Positions 33,709-43,171 are shown, counted from the first letter of the stretch. The stretch is DNA of 64,000 bases from Candidatus Obscuribacterales bacterium (GCA_020050685.1 JAGVKG010000025.1:85984-149983); one strand, 5' to 3'. The notes: a model not told the origin generated them from the letters alone. Made by a program: numbers and translations.

Positions 33709-34977
33709 ATGGCATATTTGGGCAGACACTTTCGAGAAAGAACAATTACTAAGTCAACAAAATTATTGGCCTTGATTTTTTCGATCACCCTAGCGGGGGA
33801 TTTTATTCTTGTTTGTCCAGCGAAAGCCGCATCACCTGCCGCTGAAGTAGCAACCGCCAAATTAACCGAAGCGCATGGCAATATCTTCAAGCGTGGCTTT
33901 ATTGATTGGACCAAGGAAACTTGGGCAGATCCTGAACCGGCTATCATCGGCGATGCCTTACATGAAGGCATGCAAATTGGCACCGGCGATAAATCATGGG
34001 CACAAGTAACCTGGCCAAATGTAACAACCAGAGCCTGGTCCAACACTGTCTTTGCTATTGCCCCTAATCAAAAGCTTGTTTATTTAATTGGCGGCGAAAT
34101 GCTCTTTAATCTTAAGAAGGAAAGAAAAGACAAAAGTGCATATTTGATCTGGACAAAGACATTGCAAGCACGCATTCGTGGCACCACCGTCTTAGTCCAA
34201 GCTTTGCCTACTTCCTCAAAGATTACAGTTCTAGAAGGAACTATTGATGTGATGAATCGCATTGATCACAGTTTAGTGCGTCTCACTCCCGGCTGTGTCC
34301 TGGAAATTAAAACACCAGAAGAAAACCCGCAAGAAAAAAGGCAAGCAAGCGAGACAAAGAAGATTTCCCTGCAAAAGAGTTCGCCAAAAGCACTTTTTTC
34401 TTCCGAAAAATCATTCACAGAAATTACGTCTGCCGATCCGGATGCTTTGGCCAACCATCCTTTAGTAGTTGGATTTGAGAGTAAACTTGAAAGCAAACCG
34501 CTGGTTGATGACTCTCTCGAAGAAATGCCTCGTCTAGCTACCCAAGAAACGGATAAGGATTTTGACCAAGCTATAGTGAAAGTGGACAAATCGTTGTGCA
34601 AACAATTGCATGTGGTTCGCGTACCGATCAATATTCCTTATTTAATTGGTCCGGATTTAGGCAAAGATATTTCCATTGCTCAAGAAGCGCTCTATAACTC
34701 ACCACCGTCCGGCACAATTGCTCAAGGTGATCTGGATGATAAAAATGGTAAAAAACTCGAAACCGCCTTCACAACAATTTCGGAGCACGTGGGTCGGCAA
34801 ATAACCAATGCCACCACATTGCGACCAAGCACTTTCTTTGTGCCAAGCAATACGAATTTCATTCCGGTGCAAACACAAACCTTTGTGCAACAAACACGCT
34901 CAATGCCATCGACCACTTCCACATCGCCGCCCAATTATAAACCCGGGCCTAACAATTTCCAAAAAACGGGTCCTTAA
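33709..34977 (+). CDS. exported FecR-domain protein
   Basis: ATG 33709 with AAGGGG nine bases ahead gives 422 residues. A TTG at 33691 would extend it by six. An N-terminal signal peptide ends near AKA (residue 39). A FecR-type beta domain follows: GDKSWAQVTWPN, TRAWSNTVFAIAPN, IRGTTVLVQAL and ITVLEGTIDVMN. The C-terminal half is disordered, rich in Ser, Thr, Pro and Gln. FecR domains sense or bind at the outer side and are often found with CHASE2 proteins. The next gene, 22 bp downstream, encodes just such a CHASE2 kinase, so this is probably its periplasmic partner. Confidence 0.85.
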   Translation: MAYLGRHFRERTITKSTKLLALIFSITLAGDFILVCPAKAASPAAEVATAKLTEAHGNIFKRGFIDWTKETWADPEPAIIGDALHEGMQIGTGDKSWAQVTWPNVTTRAWSNTVFAIAPNQKLVYLIGGEMLFNLKKERKDKSAYLIWTKTLQARIRGTTVLVQALPTSSKITVLEGTIDVMNRIDHSLVRLTPGCVLEIKTPEENPQEKRQASETKKISLQKSSPKALFSSEKSFTEITSADPDALANHPLVVGFESKLESKPLVDDSLEEMPRLATQETDKDFDQAIVKVDKSLCKQLHVVRVPINIPYLIGPDLGKDISIAQEALYNSPPSGTIAQGDLDDKNGKKLETAFTTISEHVGRQITNATTLRPSTFFVPSNTNFIPVQTQTFVQQTRSMPSTTSTSPPNYKPGPNNFQKTGP

Positions 34978-34999
34978 TCGGAAAGGATAACTAAGGCTT

Positions 35000-37333
35000 A
35001 TGCGCGGTAGATTCGAGCCTAAATCTAGTGGCAAACACTTTTTGCTTAGTTTGTTTGCAGTTTATGTTGTCGTAGCAATTTTGTTTACGGTGATTTTGCA
35101 AACTACACAACTATTTGCCAGGCAAGAATTGCAAACAATCAACAAGCGATTTGAAATGCGACCTTGGCTTTCATGGTCACAAGAAAGCCTGACCAGACTA
35201 AACCCCGAGAGACTCTGGCAATATCATCAAGCGCATGAAATACCACGCCAATGGTGGGCTTGGGACTATACACTTAGTTGGCTGATTGAAAATAATCATC
35301 CAAAAGCGATGAATAAGTTTGTCATCTTCAATCATTTGTTGGAAGATGAACCGCCGGCAGAGGCAATTGCCACATTCCCTTGGATGAAACCATTGTTGCA
35401 TCATCCTTTGCCTCGCACAGCATTAGCGGAAGCAATTAGTTTCATTGCTAAATCAGATGCCCGTTTGATTATTCTGGATAACGACTTTCCTCAATATTCG
35501 GAAGATGATTCTGCTTTAGCTAAAGCGATTCACGATGCATCTTCCGGGAAAACATCGGGAAAGCCAGTACCGGTTTTAACAGCCAGAACGATAAATCGCC
35601 GGCAGCAAGCCAACATTATTGCCCTGGAAATTCCCTCGGCACCATCCGGATTATTGCATGAGCTGCAGGCATTGGAGCCAAGCAGTCAATCACCACGCGA
35701 TGTGATGAATAAATTTACTGGCATTACTGGCATCTTGCCGGATGAAGACCAAGTAGTGCGCACACTCGCAGTACGTATTCGTGGCATCGATGGCCGTCTG
35801 CATGAGTCCATTGCACTTAGGGCTCTGTCCAGTCTCGGGCAATTGCCCCAAGGAATTTCCGAAGCCCTGCCTGACGCCATGGACATTGATTTTTCCATGC
35901 CACCAAATTCAGAACTTTATCCCGTGCGGCCCATGACATATTTATTGGACCCGGAACGCAAGAGAGCCTTGCAATCACAAAACGAACATGCGGGCGATGT
36001 GACCTTAAAAAATACCATCGTCGTAATCGGCGATGGCGTAACTGACGTTTACAGCACACCGCTGACAAACACCGGACTAAATCAGATGAGCGGAGCCGAG
36101 ATTCTTGTTCATGGCATTGAAACGATTGCCCGCGGCAGTTGGCCTACCAGGCTGGATGGTCTAAGTGCGATTTTCTATTCAACCTTGATTAGTTTAGCTG
36201 GTGGCTTAATTTGGATTGCCTCCAAGAGCGTGCAATATAAAGTACTGGGGATAGCCCAAGACAGAAAGACGCCAGGAATTTTGATCATGTTGATCGACAT
36301 GACTTGCATGCTGGCTACACTTTATGGTGCATTCTTAGTTGCTTGCCTAGCATTTGCTTATTGGTCCTTAATTGTGCCAGTCTTTGTCACAGCCATTTCC
36401 TTGGGTGCCGCATCAGTAGCCTCTCTTTTGTGGGAACGCGAAAACAAACGCCAGGAAGCGTTGGCAGCAAAGTTAGACGCAGCCGAAGAAAAGCTGATTC
36501 TTTCCCGCGATAAATACGAATCGGATTTGAAACGACAAGAAGCAGAAGCCAAGTCACGCGAAATTCTTTTGGACAGACAACGCCGACAAGAATTTGTCCG
36601 CCGTATCAACCATGATCTTAATGCACCAGTAACTGTGCTCAATTGGATTTTATCGGATCTTGAACATGAGGGTTTCGATACACCGGATGCCCAAGAAAAA
36701 ATTGCCCGCATGTCCAAAAATTCGGACAAGCTTTGTGGCTTAATAGATCAGCTTGTCCAATCTTACGATTACGATACTGAACCTGGTGCTCATGATAAAA
36801 GTGCTGTTTGCGACTTAACCAAAATAGTTTCGGATTGTCTTGATTTACAAAAACCACTGGCACAAATGCATTCATCTCAGATTGAACAAGAACTACCAGA
36901 TGCACCACTACTAACTGAAGCAAGCAGCCTGGAAGTTTCGCGCGTGATCGATAATCTGATTCGCAATGCCATCAAACACAATCCACCTGGCACCAAAGTT
37001 AGTGTCAAATTGCAAACCACCGGTCACCATCACATCGTTGATGTCATCGACAATGGTCAAGGTATCAAGCCGGAGCATATTGAACATATTTTTGAAGCCG
37101 GTTATCGAGGGCAAGCCAATGGCGAGCCACATGCCAAAGACGGCCAAGGTTTAGGACTGGATATTGTAAAGACATTAGTCGAGAGAATGGGTGGTCAAAT
37201 TTCCACAGAAAGCAAAGTCGGTGCAGGCACTCGGTTTTCAGTCGTTTTCCCCAGCTCGCTACATGGCGCTGAAGAAATTCATGGTTCCAACGGTAAGAAA
37301 ATAAAGGATAATGATAAAGATGAGCAAGACTAA
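35000..37333 (+). CDS. CHASE2-domain sensor histidine kinase
   Basis: The 777-residue protein has one N-terminal membrane helix (about 13-35), a large extracytoplasmic CHASE2 domain (about 50-370, with LIILDNDFPQYSEDDSALAKAI and a final NTIVVIGDGVTDVYSTPL-like strand), and further membrane helices near 395-415 and 430-480. A coiled-coil linker leads to the kinase: the H-box RRINHDLNAP with His538, then N-box NLIRNAIKH, DNGQGI and GQGLGLDIVK. It sits between the FecR-domain gene and a response regulator whose start overlaps its end. The signal is probably an envelope ligand passed from the FecR protein. Confidence 0.92.
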   Translation: MRGRFEPKSSGKHFLLSLFAVYVVVAILFTVILQTTQLFARQELQTINKRFEMRPWLSWSQESLTRLNPERLWQYHQAHEIPRQWWAWDYTLSWLIENNHPKAMNKFVIFNHLLEDEPPAEAIATFPWMKPLLHHPLPRTALAEAISFIAKSDARLIILDNDFPQYSEDDSALAKAIHDASSGKTSGKPVPVLTARTINRRQQANIIALEIPSAPSGLLHELQALEPSSQSPRDVMNKFTGITGILPDEDQVVRTLAVRIRGIDGRLHESIALRALSSLGQLPQGISEALPDAMDIDFSMPPNSELYPVRPMTYLLDPERKRALQSQNEHAGDVTLKNTIVVIGDGVTDVYSTPLTNTGLNQMSGAEILVHGIETIARGSWPTRLDGLSAIFYSTLISLAGGLIWIASKSVQYKVLGIAQDRKTPGILIMLIDMTCMLATLYGAFLVACLAFAYWSLIVPVFVTAISLGAASVASLLWERENKRQEALAAKLDAAEEKLILSRDKYESDLKRQEAEAKSREILLDRQRRQEFVRRINHDLNAPVTVLNWILSDLEHEGFDTPDAQEKIARMSKNSDKLCGLIDQLVQSYDYDTEPGAHDKSAVCDLTKIVSDCLDLQKPLAQMHSSQIEQELPDAPLLTEASSLEVSRVIDNLIRNAIKHNPPGTKVSVKLQTTGHHHIVDVIDNGQGIKPEHIEHIFEAGYRGQANGEPHAKDGQGLGLDIVKTLVERMGGQISTESKVGAGTRFSVVFPSSLHGAEEIHGSNGKKIKDNDKDEQD

Positions 37334-38045
37334 CATGACAAATATTTTGATCATTGAAGACGACGAAGATTTCGCCACAATTTTGCAGCGAACCCTTGAA
37401 CAAGATGGCAGTTTTTTCGTCTCCGGTGTAATTTCGTCTGAGTCTGAAGCGCTCAAACATATTGCTGAAACGCGTCTTCGCGATTGTGATTGTGTTTTGC
37501 TTGATTTGCAATTGCCTTATCAGCCAGGCGATAAGTCAGTCAATTCCATTGCCGGCATTCGCATTCTCAACGAATTGAGAAAAACTTATGGCTTCTACAA
37601 AACAATTATTGTCTTGACCAGCTCACGTGCACAACAAGATGGTGAACGCGCATTGGCTGCTGGATGCGATGGCTATCTGTGCAAACGGGCCAAAATTTCT
37701 GACGTAAAAGAAATGCTCACCGAATTAAAAATGGCCATTCGTGGTGACGTAATCATTGTTGCCAGTCAAATGCGTCACGTATTTTTGCGTGATGACATTT
37801 CGGCCAAGGAAGCACGTCTATTGGATCTACTTGCCGACGGAAAAGGCTGGCAAGACATTGCCCGTGAACTTGGTTACAAAACATCGAAGGCGGCTGCCAA
37901 TATCGGTGATCGCATCTTTGATAAATTGCTGACGCCACAAGATCAAGAGGAAATATTGGCAAGCGGTGCCAAGAAGCGACTGCGGGCAGTTGAACTTTGG
38001 TTGAATCGAAAACGCCAAGGTGGCGTAGTAGTAAATAGTAAATAA
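37320..38045 (+). CDS. response regulator with LuxR-like C-terminal domain
   Basis: The frame overlaps the CHASE2 kinase by 14 bp from ATG 37320 (or 23 bp from ATG 37311). The product is about 241 residues. The receiver domain has IIEDDED for the acidic pocket, the phosphoacceptor Asp in CVLLDLQLP, Ser/Thr in VLTSS and Lys in YLCKRAK. An insertion of about ten residues (YQPGDKSVNSIAG) follows the Asp. The C-terminal part (SAKEARLLDLLADGKGWQDIARELGYKTSKAA) resembles the helix-turn-helix of LuxR/NarL regulators. It should be phosphorylated by the preceding kinase and act on DNA. Confidence 0.85.
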   Translation: MSKTNMTNILIIEDDEDFATILQRTLEQDGSFFVSGVISSESEALKHIAETRLRDCDCVLLDLQLPYQPGDKSVNSIAGIRILNELRKTYGFYKTIIVLTSSRAQQDGERALAAGCDGYLCKRAKISDVKEMLTELKMAIRGDVIIVASQMRHVFLRDDISAKEARLLDLLADGKGWQDIARELGYKTSKAAANIGDRIFDKLLTPQDQEEILASGAKKRLRAVELWLNRKRQGGVVVNSK

Positions 38046-38069
38046 AAATATTTGTTTGTAAGCGCTCCG

Positions 38070-38107
38070 TCGCCTTTGGGCTCCTCCGCGCGTCAAGACG
38101 CTTCACT
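38070..38107 (+). repeat. dispersed 38-bp repeat, copy 1
   Basis: It matches 43134-43171 at 31 of 38 positions, with the fully conserved end AAGACGCTTC. It is followed by a hairpin GCATTGC (38110-38116) / GCAATGC (38122-38128). Both copies are intergenic. Confidence 0.65.
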
Positions 38108-38300
38108 ACGCATTGCTCCTCGCAATGCTGCGCTACGCTGTTATTCAGCAGCACGGTATATGAAGAAATTCTAAAGGCTGCATGACAACCGCATTGCAAC
38201 CTTTTAACAGTAGAATGAATTCTTGATTATGGATTCCCATTCTTTATATAGATTGCACTTAGACTAGGGTCAAGTAATTTAAGTAGTTAGGAAAAGGGCA

Positions 38301-38606
38301 ATGTTTAATCGAATGAGTTGGCAACCAAAGCTAACCAGAAGACAATTGAAAACAGCTATCCTTTTGTTAGTTGTTTTTGCACAGACAGTATCCGGAGCGT
38401 ACGCACGTAACCAAGCAGTCTATGACAATTTGATGAAGTCGCGAGACGCGCTCTTGTCACAAAGAGCATATTTGCAAAAAGCTGTAGATGACTTGGGTAA
38501 TCAGATAAACGAGTTGCAAGACAAACAAAAAAGAGTAAGTGATTACGAGCACCAAGTAGATAAGGCGCTCAGAGATGTGGAAAATGCCATACGGCAATCC
38601 GACTAA
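38301..38606 (+). CDS. small exported coiled-coil protein (module copy 1)
   Basis: The 101-residue product has a signal peptide ending near AYA (residue 35), then a fully helical mature part with heptads: YDNLMKSRDALLSQRAYLQKA, described as DNLMKSRDALL, then QINELQDKQKR and DKALRDVENAI. The same phrases occur in the product of 39541-39822 (NNLMTSRDALL, QINTLQDKQSR, DALRDVNNAL). It is followed by an exported NTF2-like gene and both genes are duplicated downstream, so the pair forms a functional module in the envelope. Function unknown. Confidence 0.8.
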   Translation: MFNRMSWQPKLTRRQLKTAILLLVVFAQTVSGAYARNQAVYDNLMKSRDALLSQRAYLQKAVDDLGNQINELQDKQKRVSDYEHQVDKALRDVENAIRQSD

Positions 38607-38681
38607 TTGGACGAACTAGAAAAGGTGACTGATGGTCTTGTAGATGAACTGACGAAAGTCAGTGGAAAGGGAGAACAAAGC

Positions 38682-39329
38682 GTGATTAGATCCAGCATTT
38701 TTAGTGCTACCAAATCAGCCAGCCTGAATTACCTGCTTGCGCTTACAATTTCTCCTTGGCTCTTGCAGGCACCACCCGTGATGGCACAAGAAACTGAGAC
38801 CGACAAATCAAAAACTACAGTCGCCCCGATTCCAGAAGATATTCAACATTTATGCAAAGTAACCTGCATTGAGCCGCACGCCAATTGCGATGAATCAAAG
38901 AAGGTTATTGAGACTCTGCAAGCCATGGCTCATGCCTTGAACAAAGGTGATATTGCCACATACGAAAGTTATTTAGATGACGGCTGCACAACTTTTGACG
39001 AAGGCTCCAAAAAACTTTTAGTCGGCAAGAAAGCAGTTATGGAAAACATGACTGTCCGCGACGGCAAAGGCAAAGACAGCCAACTTTTGAATTCCATTAC
39101 TATTGATCAACCTTATTGCCAGGTTAGTGGCAACACCGCAGTCGTAACATTCAAAGCAATTCGCGAATTGGGCGGCGAGCATCCATACACAGAAGTCTGT
39201 CATGCAACCGATGTGTTTGTCAGAGTTGGTGATGGCTGGAAACGTCTACACTTTCGTGGACACTGGAAGAAGCTGACTGCCAGCCAAACTGATCATTTGA
39301 AGCCGAAACCTCAAGCGCATAAGTCATAA
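38682..39329 (+). CDS. exported NTF2-like protein (SnoaL/DUF4440 type, module copy 1)
   Basis: GTG 38682 with AAAGGGAG eight bases ahead is chosen because it gives a signal peptide (to VMAQ near residue 37). The frame is open back to 38607 but that extension would bury the signal. The mature 180 residues form an NTF2-like cone: AMAHALNKGDIATYESYLDDG, GKKAVMENM, VSGNTAVVTFKAIRE and DVFVRVGDGWKRLHFRGHW. The fold is used for small-molecule binding or as a stable scaffold. No catalytic residue can be named. Four Cys residues (VTCIEPHANC, GCTTF) suggest disulfides in the periplasm. Paralogue: 39862-40449. Confidence 0.8.
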   Translation: MIRSSIFSATKSASLNYLLALTISPWLLQAPPVMAQETETDKSKTTVAPIPEDIQHLCKVTCIEPHANCDESKKVIETLQAMAHALNKGDIATYESYLDDGCTTFDEGSKKLLVGKKAVMENMTVRDGKGKDSQLLNSITIDQPYCQVSGNTAVVTFKAIRELGGEHPYTEVCHATDVFVRVGDGWKRLHFRGHWKKLTASQTDHLKPKPQAHKS

Positions 39330-39540
39330 GACCGCATCTTTTACCGACTCTGGGCAGCTCCATGTCTGAGGTCTGTTTTGCTTGTCTTTGTGTTCATATA
39401 TTTAATTTCCCATTCCTTCATTTTTGACCTAAGATTGTTAAGAAATTGTGGATAGCTTGTTGCCCAAGCAACATTAGCTGATCTCACGACAAGCTTGACA
39501 TCTTGTGCTTTGCCACACTAGGAGGGAATTGGGGAGGAAA

Positions 39541-39822
39541 GTGAAACGACTGATACTAGTTGGTTGTTTTGTATTTCTGGGGATTTTCATCGCACTTGTA
39601 CTACCAAGTTTTGCTGGTCTTGATTCTCAAACTTACAACAATTTGATGACTTCCAGAGACGCCTTACTAAAACAACAAGACTATTTGAAAGACGAGTACG
39701 GAAAAGTCCAAGATCAGATAAATACCCTGCAGGACAAACAGAGCCGCATCAACGATTACCTGAACTCAACTGCAGATGCTCTCAGAGATGTGAATAACGC
39801 CCTAAGTCAATCCGGCAACTAA
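39541..39822 (+). CDS. small exported coiled-coil protein (module copy 2)
   Basis: GTG 39541 follows GGGGAGG. TTG 39529 behind GGAGGG is an alternative. The product is about 93 residues: a signal peptide to about SFA, then helical heptads with NNLMTSRDALLKQQ, QINTLQDKQSR and DALRDVNNALS that match the copy at 38301-38606. It is followed by the second NTF2-like gene 39 bp downstream. Confidence 0.78.
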   Translation: MKRLILVGCFVFLGIFIALVLPSFAGLDSQTYNNLMTSRDALLKQQDYLKDEYGKVQDQINTLQDKQSRINDYLNSTADALRDVNNALSQSGN

Positions 39823-39861
39823 AGCCTTTTTGATAATTTGAAGATAATTGGAGGTGAGCGC

Positions 39862-40449
39862 GTGAATAGTTTCAACAAATTTGCATATTCATTGACCTTG
39901 TTAGGTTTAGTCATTCTCAATCCGATGGCAAACCGAGCCATGGGCAACGAAGTGATGCAAACAATTATTGTTGGACAAAGCGTTGACACAGCCACCAAAC
40001 TCGATCAAACCGACTTGTGCAAAATTAGTTGTGTAGCACCAATTGCCGCAGATGGTGATTCCGAGCAAGTGATTGAGACTCTTAAGATACTTGTGCAAGC
40101 CTTGAATCAAGGCGACCTGACGACTTACGAGCAATACCTTGCGGATGGCTGCACTACTTTTGATGAAGGCAACAAACATTTGATAGTCGGCAAACAAGCA
40201 GTGCTTGATTCGCTTAAAGACAAGATGACGCGTTATCGTGCAGATGGTGACACACCACTTGTTTCCTACACCATTGATCACCCTTATGCCAAAGTTACAG
40301 GCGATGTAGCGGTTGTTAGCTTCAAAGCTGTGCGGGAAATTGGCGGCAAGCACCCGAGCAAGGAAGTTTGCAAAGCCACGGACATTTTTGTCAAAGACGG
40401 CAGCAAGTGGAAGAAATTACACTACCGTGTGAAATGGCATAAGTCGTAA
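39862..40449 (+). CDS. exported NTF2-like protein (module copy 2)
   Basis: GTG 39862 is set by a strong GGAGGTGA site and gives 195 residues with a signal peptide. Mature sequence aligns with the copy at 38682-39329: CKISCVAPIA, VIETLKILVQALNQGDLTTYEQYL, DGCTTFDEGNKHLIVGKQAV, VTGDVAVVSFKAVREIGGKHP and ATDIFVKDGSKWKKLHYR. The conserved Cys pair and GCTTFDEG motif mark a family specific to these modules. A terminator follows at 40475-40508. Confidence 0.82.
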   Translation: MNSFNKFAYSLTLLGLVILNPMANRAMGNEVMQTIIVGQSVDTATKLDQTDLCKISCVAPIAADGDSEQVIETLKILVQALNQGDLTTYEQYLADGCTTFDEGNKHLIVGKQAVLDSLKDKMTRYRADGDTPLVSYTIDHPYAKVTGDVAVVSFKAVREIGGKHPSKEVCKATDIFVKDGSKWKKLHYRVKWHKS

Positions 40450-40474
40450 ACAATCGTCTTTTCGTCATAGATTT

Positions 40475-40512
40475 AAGAGCCCTCCTAGTCTTTAGCTGGA
40501 GGGCTCTTTATT
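40475..40512 (+). terminator. rho-independent terminator after module copy 2
   Basis: AAGAGCCCTCC (40475-40485) pairs perfectly with GGAGGGCTCTT (40498-40508), followed by TATTTG. It can serve the plus-strand module and, more weakly, the convergent minus-strand gene. Confidence 0.88.
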
Positions 40513-40539
40513 TGTGATGTCTAACTGGCAAACCAGATG

Positions 40540-41991
40540 TTATTTGCCTGTCGTCAATTTATCAACTTTTGCAGTCAGGTCAGAGACTTGTTGTTTCAGT
40601 TCGCCAACTTGCATCACTTGAACCCCAGCAACAATTGCAGCTGCGATTATCACTGCCACCACAATCGCACCGGTTGAACGCGTAATCACAGGCTTGATGC
40701 TTTCGCCACCCTGCTTCGAAACTTCTTGCAAAGCCTTGAGCTTTTCATCGAATGTTTTGGAAAGTGGTATGACATTCTTATTGATTTGCGCGCGATGCTG
40801 ATCAAGCTCTTTGTTTAGTGCTTGGCGGAATTGCTCCAGTTCCTTATGACTTATCTCCAAGGCGCTTTTGTTACTCGCTTCTTGACGTACGCGGGCTTGT
40901 TCAAATTCGGCTAGAAACTTATCAGTAATCTTGCTCAGGTTTTTCTCCTGGTTGGCAATTGCTTCTTGCAATAAGCGTTGCTGGCTGGAAACTTTACCAG
41001 ATAGTGCGCTGGTGATACTTTCAGTTTGCTGTTTCAGCATCTGATCTACCTCGGATTTGGAATAAGTTGCATACTTAGCTTGCGGTTCAATTGGCGGACG
41101 GCTAGCTTGGTATCTTGCTTCGCGCGATGCTTGAACTGATTCATATTGATAAGGCTTGGCTGGTTTTGGCTCAATTTGAGCTTCTACTCGAGGAGCCTCA
41201 GGTGCAACGGGGCTAAAGAAAACACCATTTGATTTATCTTCTGGCAATGAACTAACTGATGTTGGACTTTCGCTTGCTTTTGATTCGCTTGTTTCCAACT
41301 GGGAAATTACTTCATTGATCTGTTCAACGCCAGCTTGCATTCCTCTCTCCTCCATATCTTCACCTTGTAAATTTGTTTGTACGTTGATAATTTCAGTCTC
41401 GTCTGCATAGCTCGTTACTGGAACCGTGTTGACGTTCTGAGATGGCAATGAGAATACCTCAAAGGCACCAGTGGGAAGCTCATGGGCATATTGCTCTTCT
41501 GTGATGATGCCGACTATTCTGTCTCTAAAATTTAGTCGTACATAAAAATGTGCTAATTCGTCAGCCTTCACTCTCAGCTGCTCAGCCACGCCATGGAAGA
41601 CTTGCTCCGGCAAAAATGCCGCATCATAATCTGTACGTACCCAAGGGCGCAAAGCATCAGCACCTTTGCTGCTTACTTCCAAAACATGCCAACGATCGCG
41701 CATGTAACGCAAGCTGACATCTGTCGGTTTTGTATTGCGATCAATTTCTAAAATTGCAAAACCTTCCGTCTTAAAAACATCAACGTATGCCGAGCGTACT
41801 GTCGGAGAATCAAACTTGGCTGTAAAACCGACTATCTCCGGAAGGACACGCTGAGCTTCAGTGGAAAGACGATAGATTCGCCCTTGATATTTTTTCTGCA
41901 GATCAATTTGATCGGCGGCAAGCAAGCCAAACTCTGGAATCCAGAGATCATTGGACTCAAGGGTTTCCTGTTCAATGTTTGACATAACCAT
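40540..41991 (-). CDS. coiled-coil protein with C-terminal membrane helix
   Basis: ATG 41991 with GGGAG nine bases ahead gives 483 residues. The upstream frame to 42039 is less likely. The N-terminal 200 residues look globular and mixed alpha/beta. Residues about 205-320 are a disordered acidic linker. About 325-440 is a long coiled coil rich in Gln, Glu and Lys. Then one membrane helix (GAIVVAVIIAAAIVAGVQV) and a short leucine-zipper-like end (VGELKQQVSDLTAKVDKL). This tail-anchored layout suggests a scaffold tethered to the inner membrane. No family is recognised. Confidence 0.72.
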   Translation of the reverse strand: MVMSNIEQETLESNDLWIPEFGLLAADQIDLQKKYQGRIYRLSTEAQRVLPEIVGFTAKFDSPTVRSAYVDVFKTEGFAILEIDRNTKPTDVSLRYMRDRWHVLEVSSKGADALRPWVRTDYDAAFLPEQVFHGVAEQLRVKADELAHFYVRLNFRDRIVGIITEEQYAHELPTGAFEVFSLPSQNVNTVPVTSYADETEIINVQTNLQGEDMEERGMQAGVEQINEVISQLETSESKASESPTSVSSLPEDKSNGVFFSPVAPEAPRVEAQIEPKPAKPYQYESVQASREARYQASRPPIEPQAKYATYSKSEVDQMLKQQTESITSALSGKVSSQQRLLQEAIANQEKNLSKITDKFLAEFEQARVRQEASNKSALEISHKELEQFRQALNKELDQHRAQINKNVIPLSKTFDEKLKALQEVSKQGGESIKPVITRSTGAIVVAVIIAAAIVAGVQVMQVGELKQQVSDLTAKVDKLTTGK

Positions 41992-42106
41992 ATTTCGGAA
42001 GGCTCCCGGAATTGAGAAAACAAGAATAGATGCGCGCAAAACGCCATCTATCCCTCAGTATCGCATGTTTAGCCAATTTGAGAGACTTACTTAAGCGAGT
42101 GTAAAC

Positions 42107-43060
42107 TCAAGAGCCACTGGTGACAAAATCCAGTCCTTGCAAATAGATTTCCGCCGGTGGACAGCCGTGTCCTCCATCAATTTCAATAAGCTTGGTGCGG
42201 ATTTGGCGCGCTTCCAGCTCACTAACAATTTTCTTTTGCAGATCGGGAGGGACAATATTGTCTTGCCGTGCAGAAACCACCGCCACATCTACACTGCTTG
42301 GCAGCAAGGACAAATCCGATAAGAAGCTTTTGCTCTTATAAACATCGGGCTTTTGTTCTGGGGTACCACCAAAAGCTTCAATCATGGCGCTCTTCACTTG
42401 CGGATGTTCACTTTCGTTGTAAAGAGAGACCAAGTCGCCGGCTGATTCAACCGAGACAATACCAACCAGCTTCTCCTTGATATCTGGTGGTGCTTTTTCG
42501 GCATAGGTAAGCACGGTACAACCGCCCATTGACGTTCCCATCAGAACAATTTTTTTGATCGGAAACTCATGACATACCTGGCGAATATTTTGAGTAATGT
42601 CCGCCATTGCCGCATCAGATCCCCAGGAAGCTTTCCCTCTGTAGCTCAACGATGCCAAGCAGATCTTGGGATCGTGCTCAGAAATATACTGACCAATAGA
42701 AATATGTTCCGGCCAAACAAATGGCTCAATATAAGAAGAGCCCATGCCGTGCAAATAGACCACCAAAGTCAAATCGCTGAGAGGACGCGGAGCCGTGGGC
42801 GGCATCAAGGCAAAGGCATCTTCTTGTCCGTCAAAATGACTGACAAAAAGCCGACGGTAAATCCTGCCTGAGGCGTCCAAAGCATCTGGCAATACACCGC
42901 GTCCGCGGATTATGGCCAAATTTTGGGACATCTGATCATTGTCGCGCTTTACTACCTTGTACTGCCCGCGCAACTTGAGGAAGCTTATAAAGAAGATCAA
43001 TCCGGCTACGTTTGCCAAAAGCGACAAAACCAGAACGCCGATTAGTATGCGTACTTTCAC
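42107..43060 (-). CDS. exported or anchored esterase-like alpha/beta hydrolase
   Basis: The 317-residue protein has an N-terminal membrane helix (residues 4-28), a short charged linker and an alpha/beta hydrolase domain. It shows VVYLHGMGSSY as the oxyanion strand, GTSMGG with nucleophile Ser177, the acid in SARQDNIVP and His in DGGHGCPP. This is the serine-esterase/prolyl-oligopeptidase-like arrangement. Substrate unknown. It lies 67 bp upstream, in its own direction, of the coiled-coil membrane protein gene; co-transcription is possible. Confidence 0.85.
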   Translation of the reverse strand: MKVRILIGVLVLSLLANVAGLIFFISFLKLRGQYKVVKRDNDQMSQNLAIIRGRGVLPDALDASGRIYRRLFVSHFDGQEDAFALMPPTAPRPLSDLTLVVYLHGMGSSYIEPFVWPEHISIGQYISEHDPKICLASLSYRGKASWGSDAAMADITQNIRQVCHEFPIKKIVLMGTSMGGCTVLTYAEKAPPDIKEKLVGIVSVESAGDLVSLYNESEHPQVKSAMIEAFGGTPEQKPDVYKSKSFLSDLSLLPSSVDVAVVSARQDNIVPPDLQKKIVSELEARQIRTKLIEIDGGHGCPPAEIYLQGLDFVTSGS

Positions 43061-43133
43061 TTTCTGAGAATCCTATTGAAGAGACAATATTGCCTGGCTG
43101 ACAATTACCAAGTAGATAATTGCTAATATCTTA

Positions 43134-43171
43134 TCGCCTCTCGGCTCTTCCGTGGGTTAAGACGCTTCGCT
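43134..43171 (+). repeat. dispersed 38-bp repeat, copy 2
   Basis: It matches 38070-38107 at 31 of 38 bases. It lies in the intergenic region upstream of the TPR gene. Confidence 0.65.

Noticed and set aside
38607..38681. Separate small gene between the coiled-coil and NTF2-like genes
   Set aside because: It is only an in-frame extension of the NTF2-like gene without a start site; the GTG at 38682 has the ribosome site and signal peptide.
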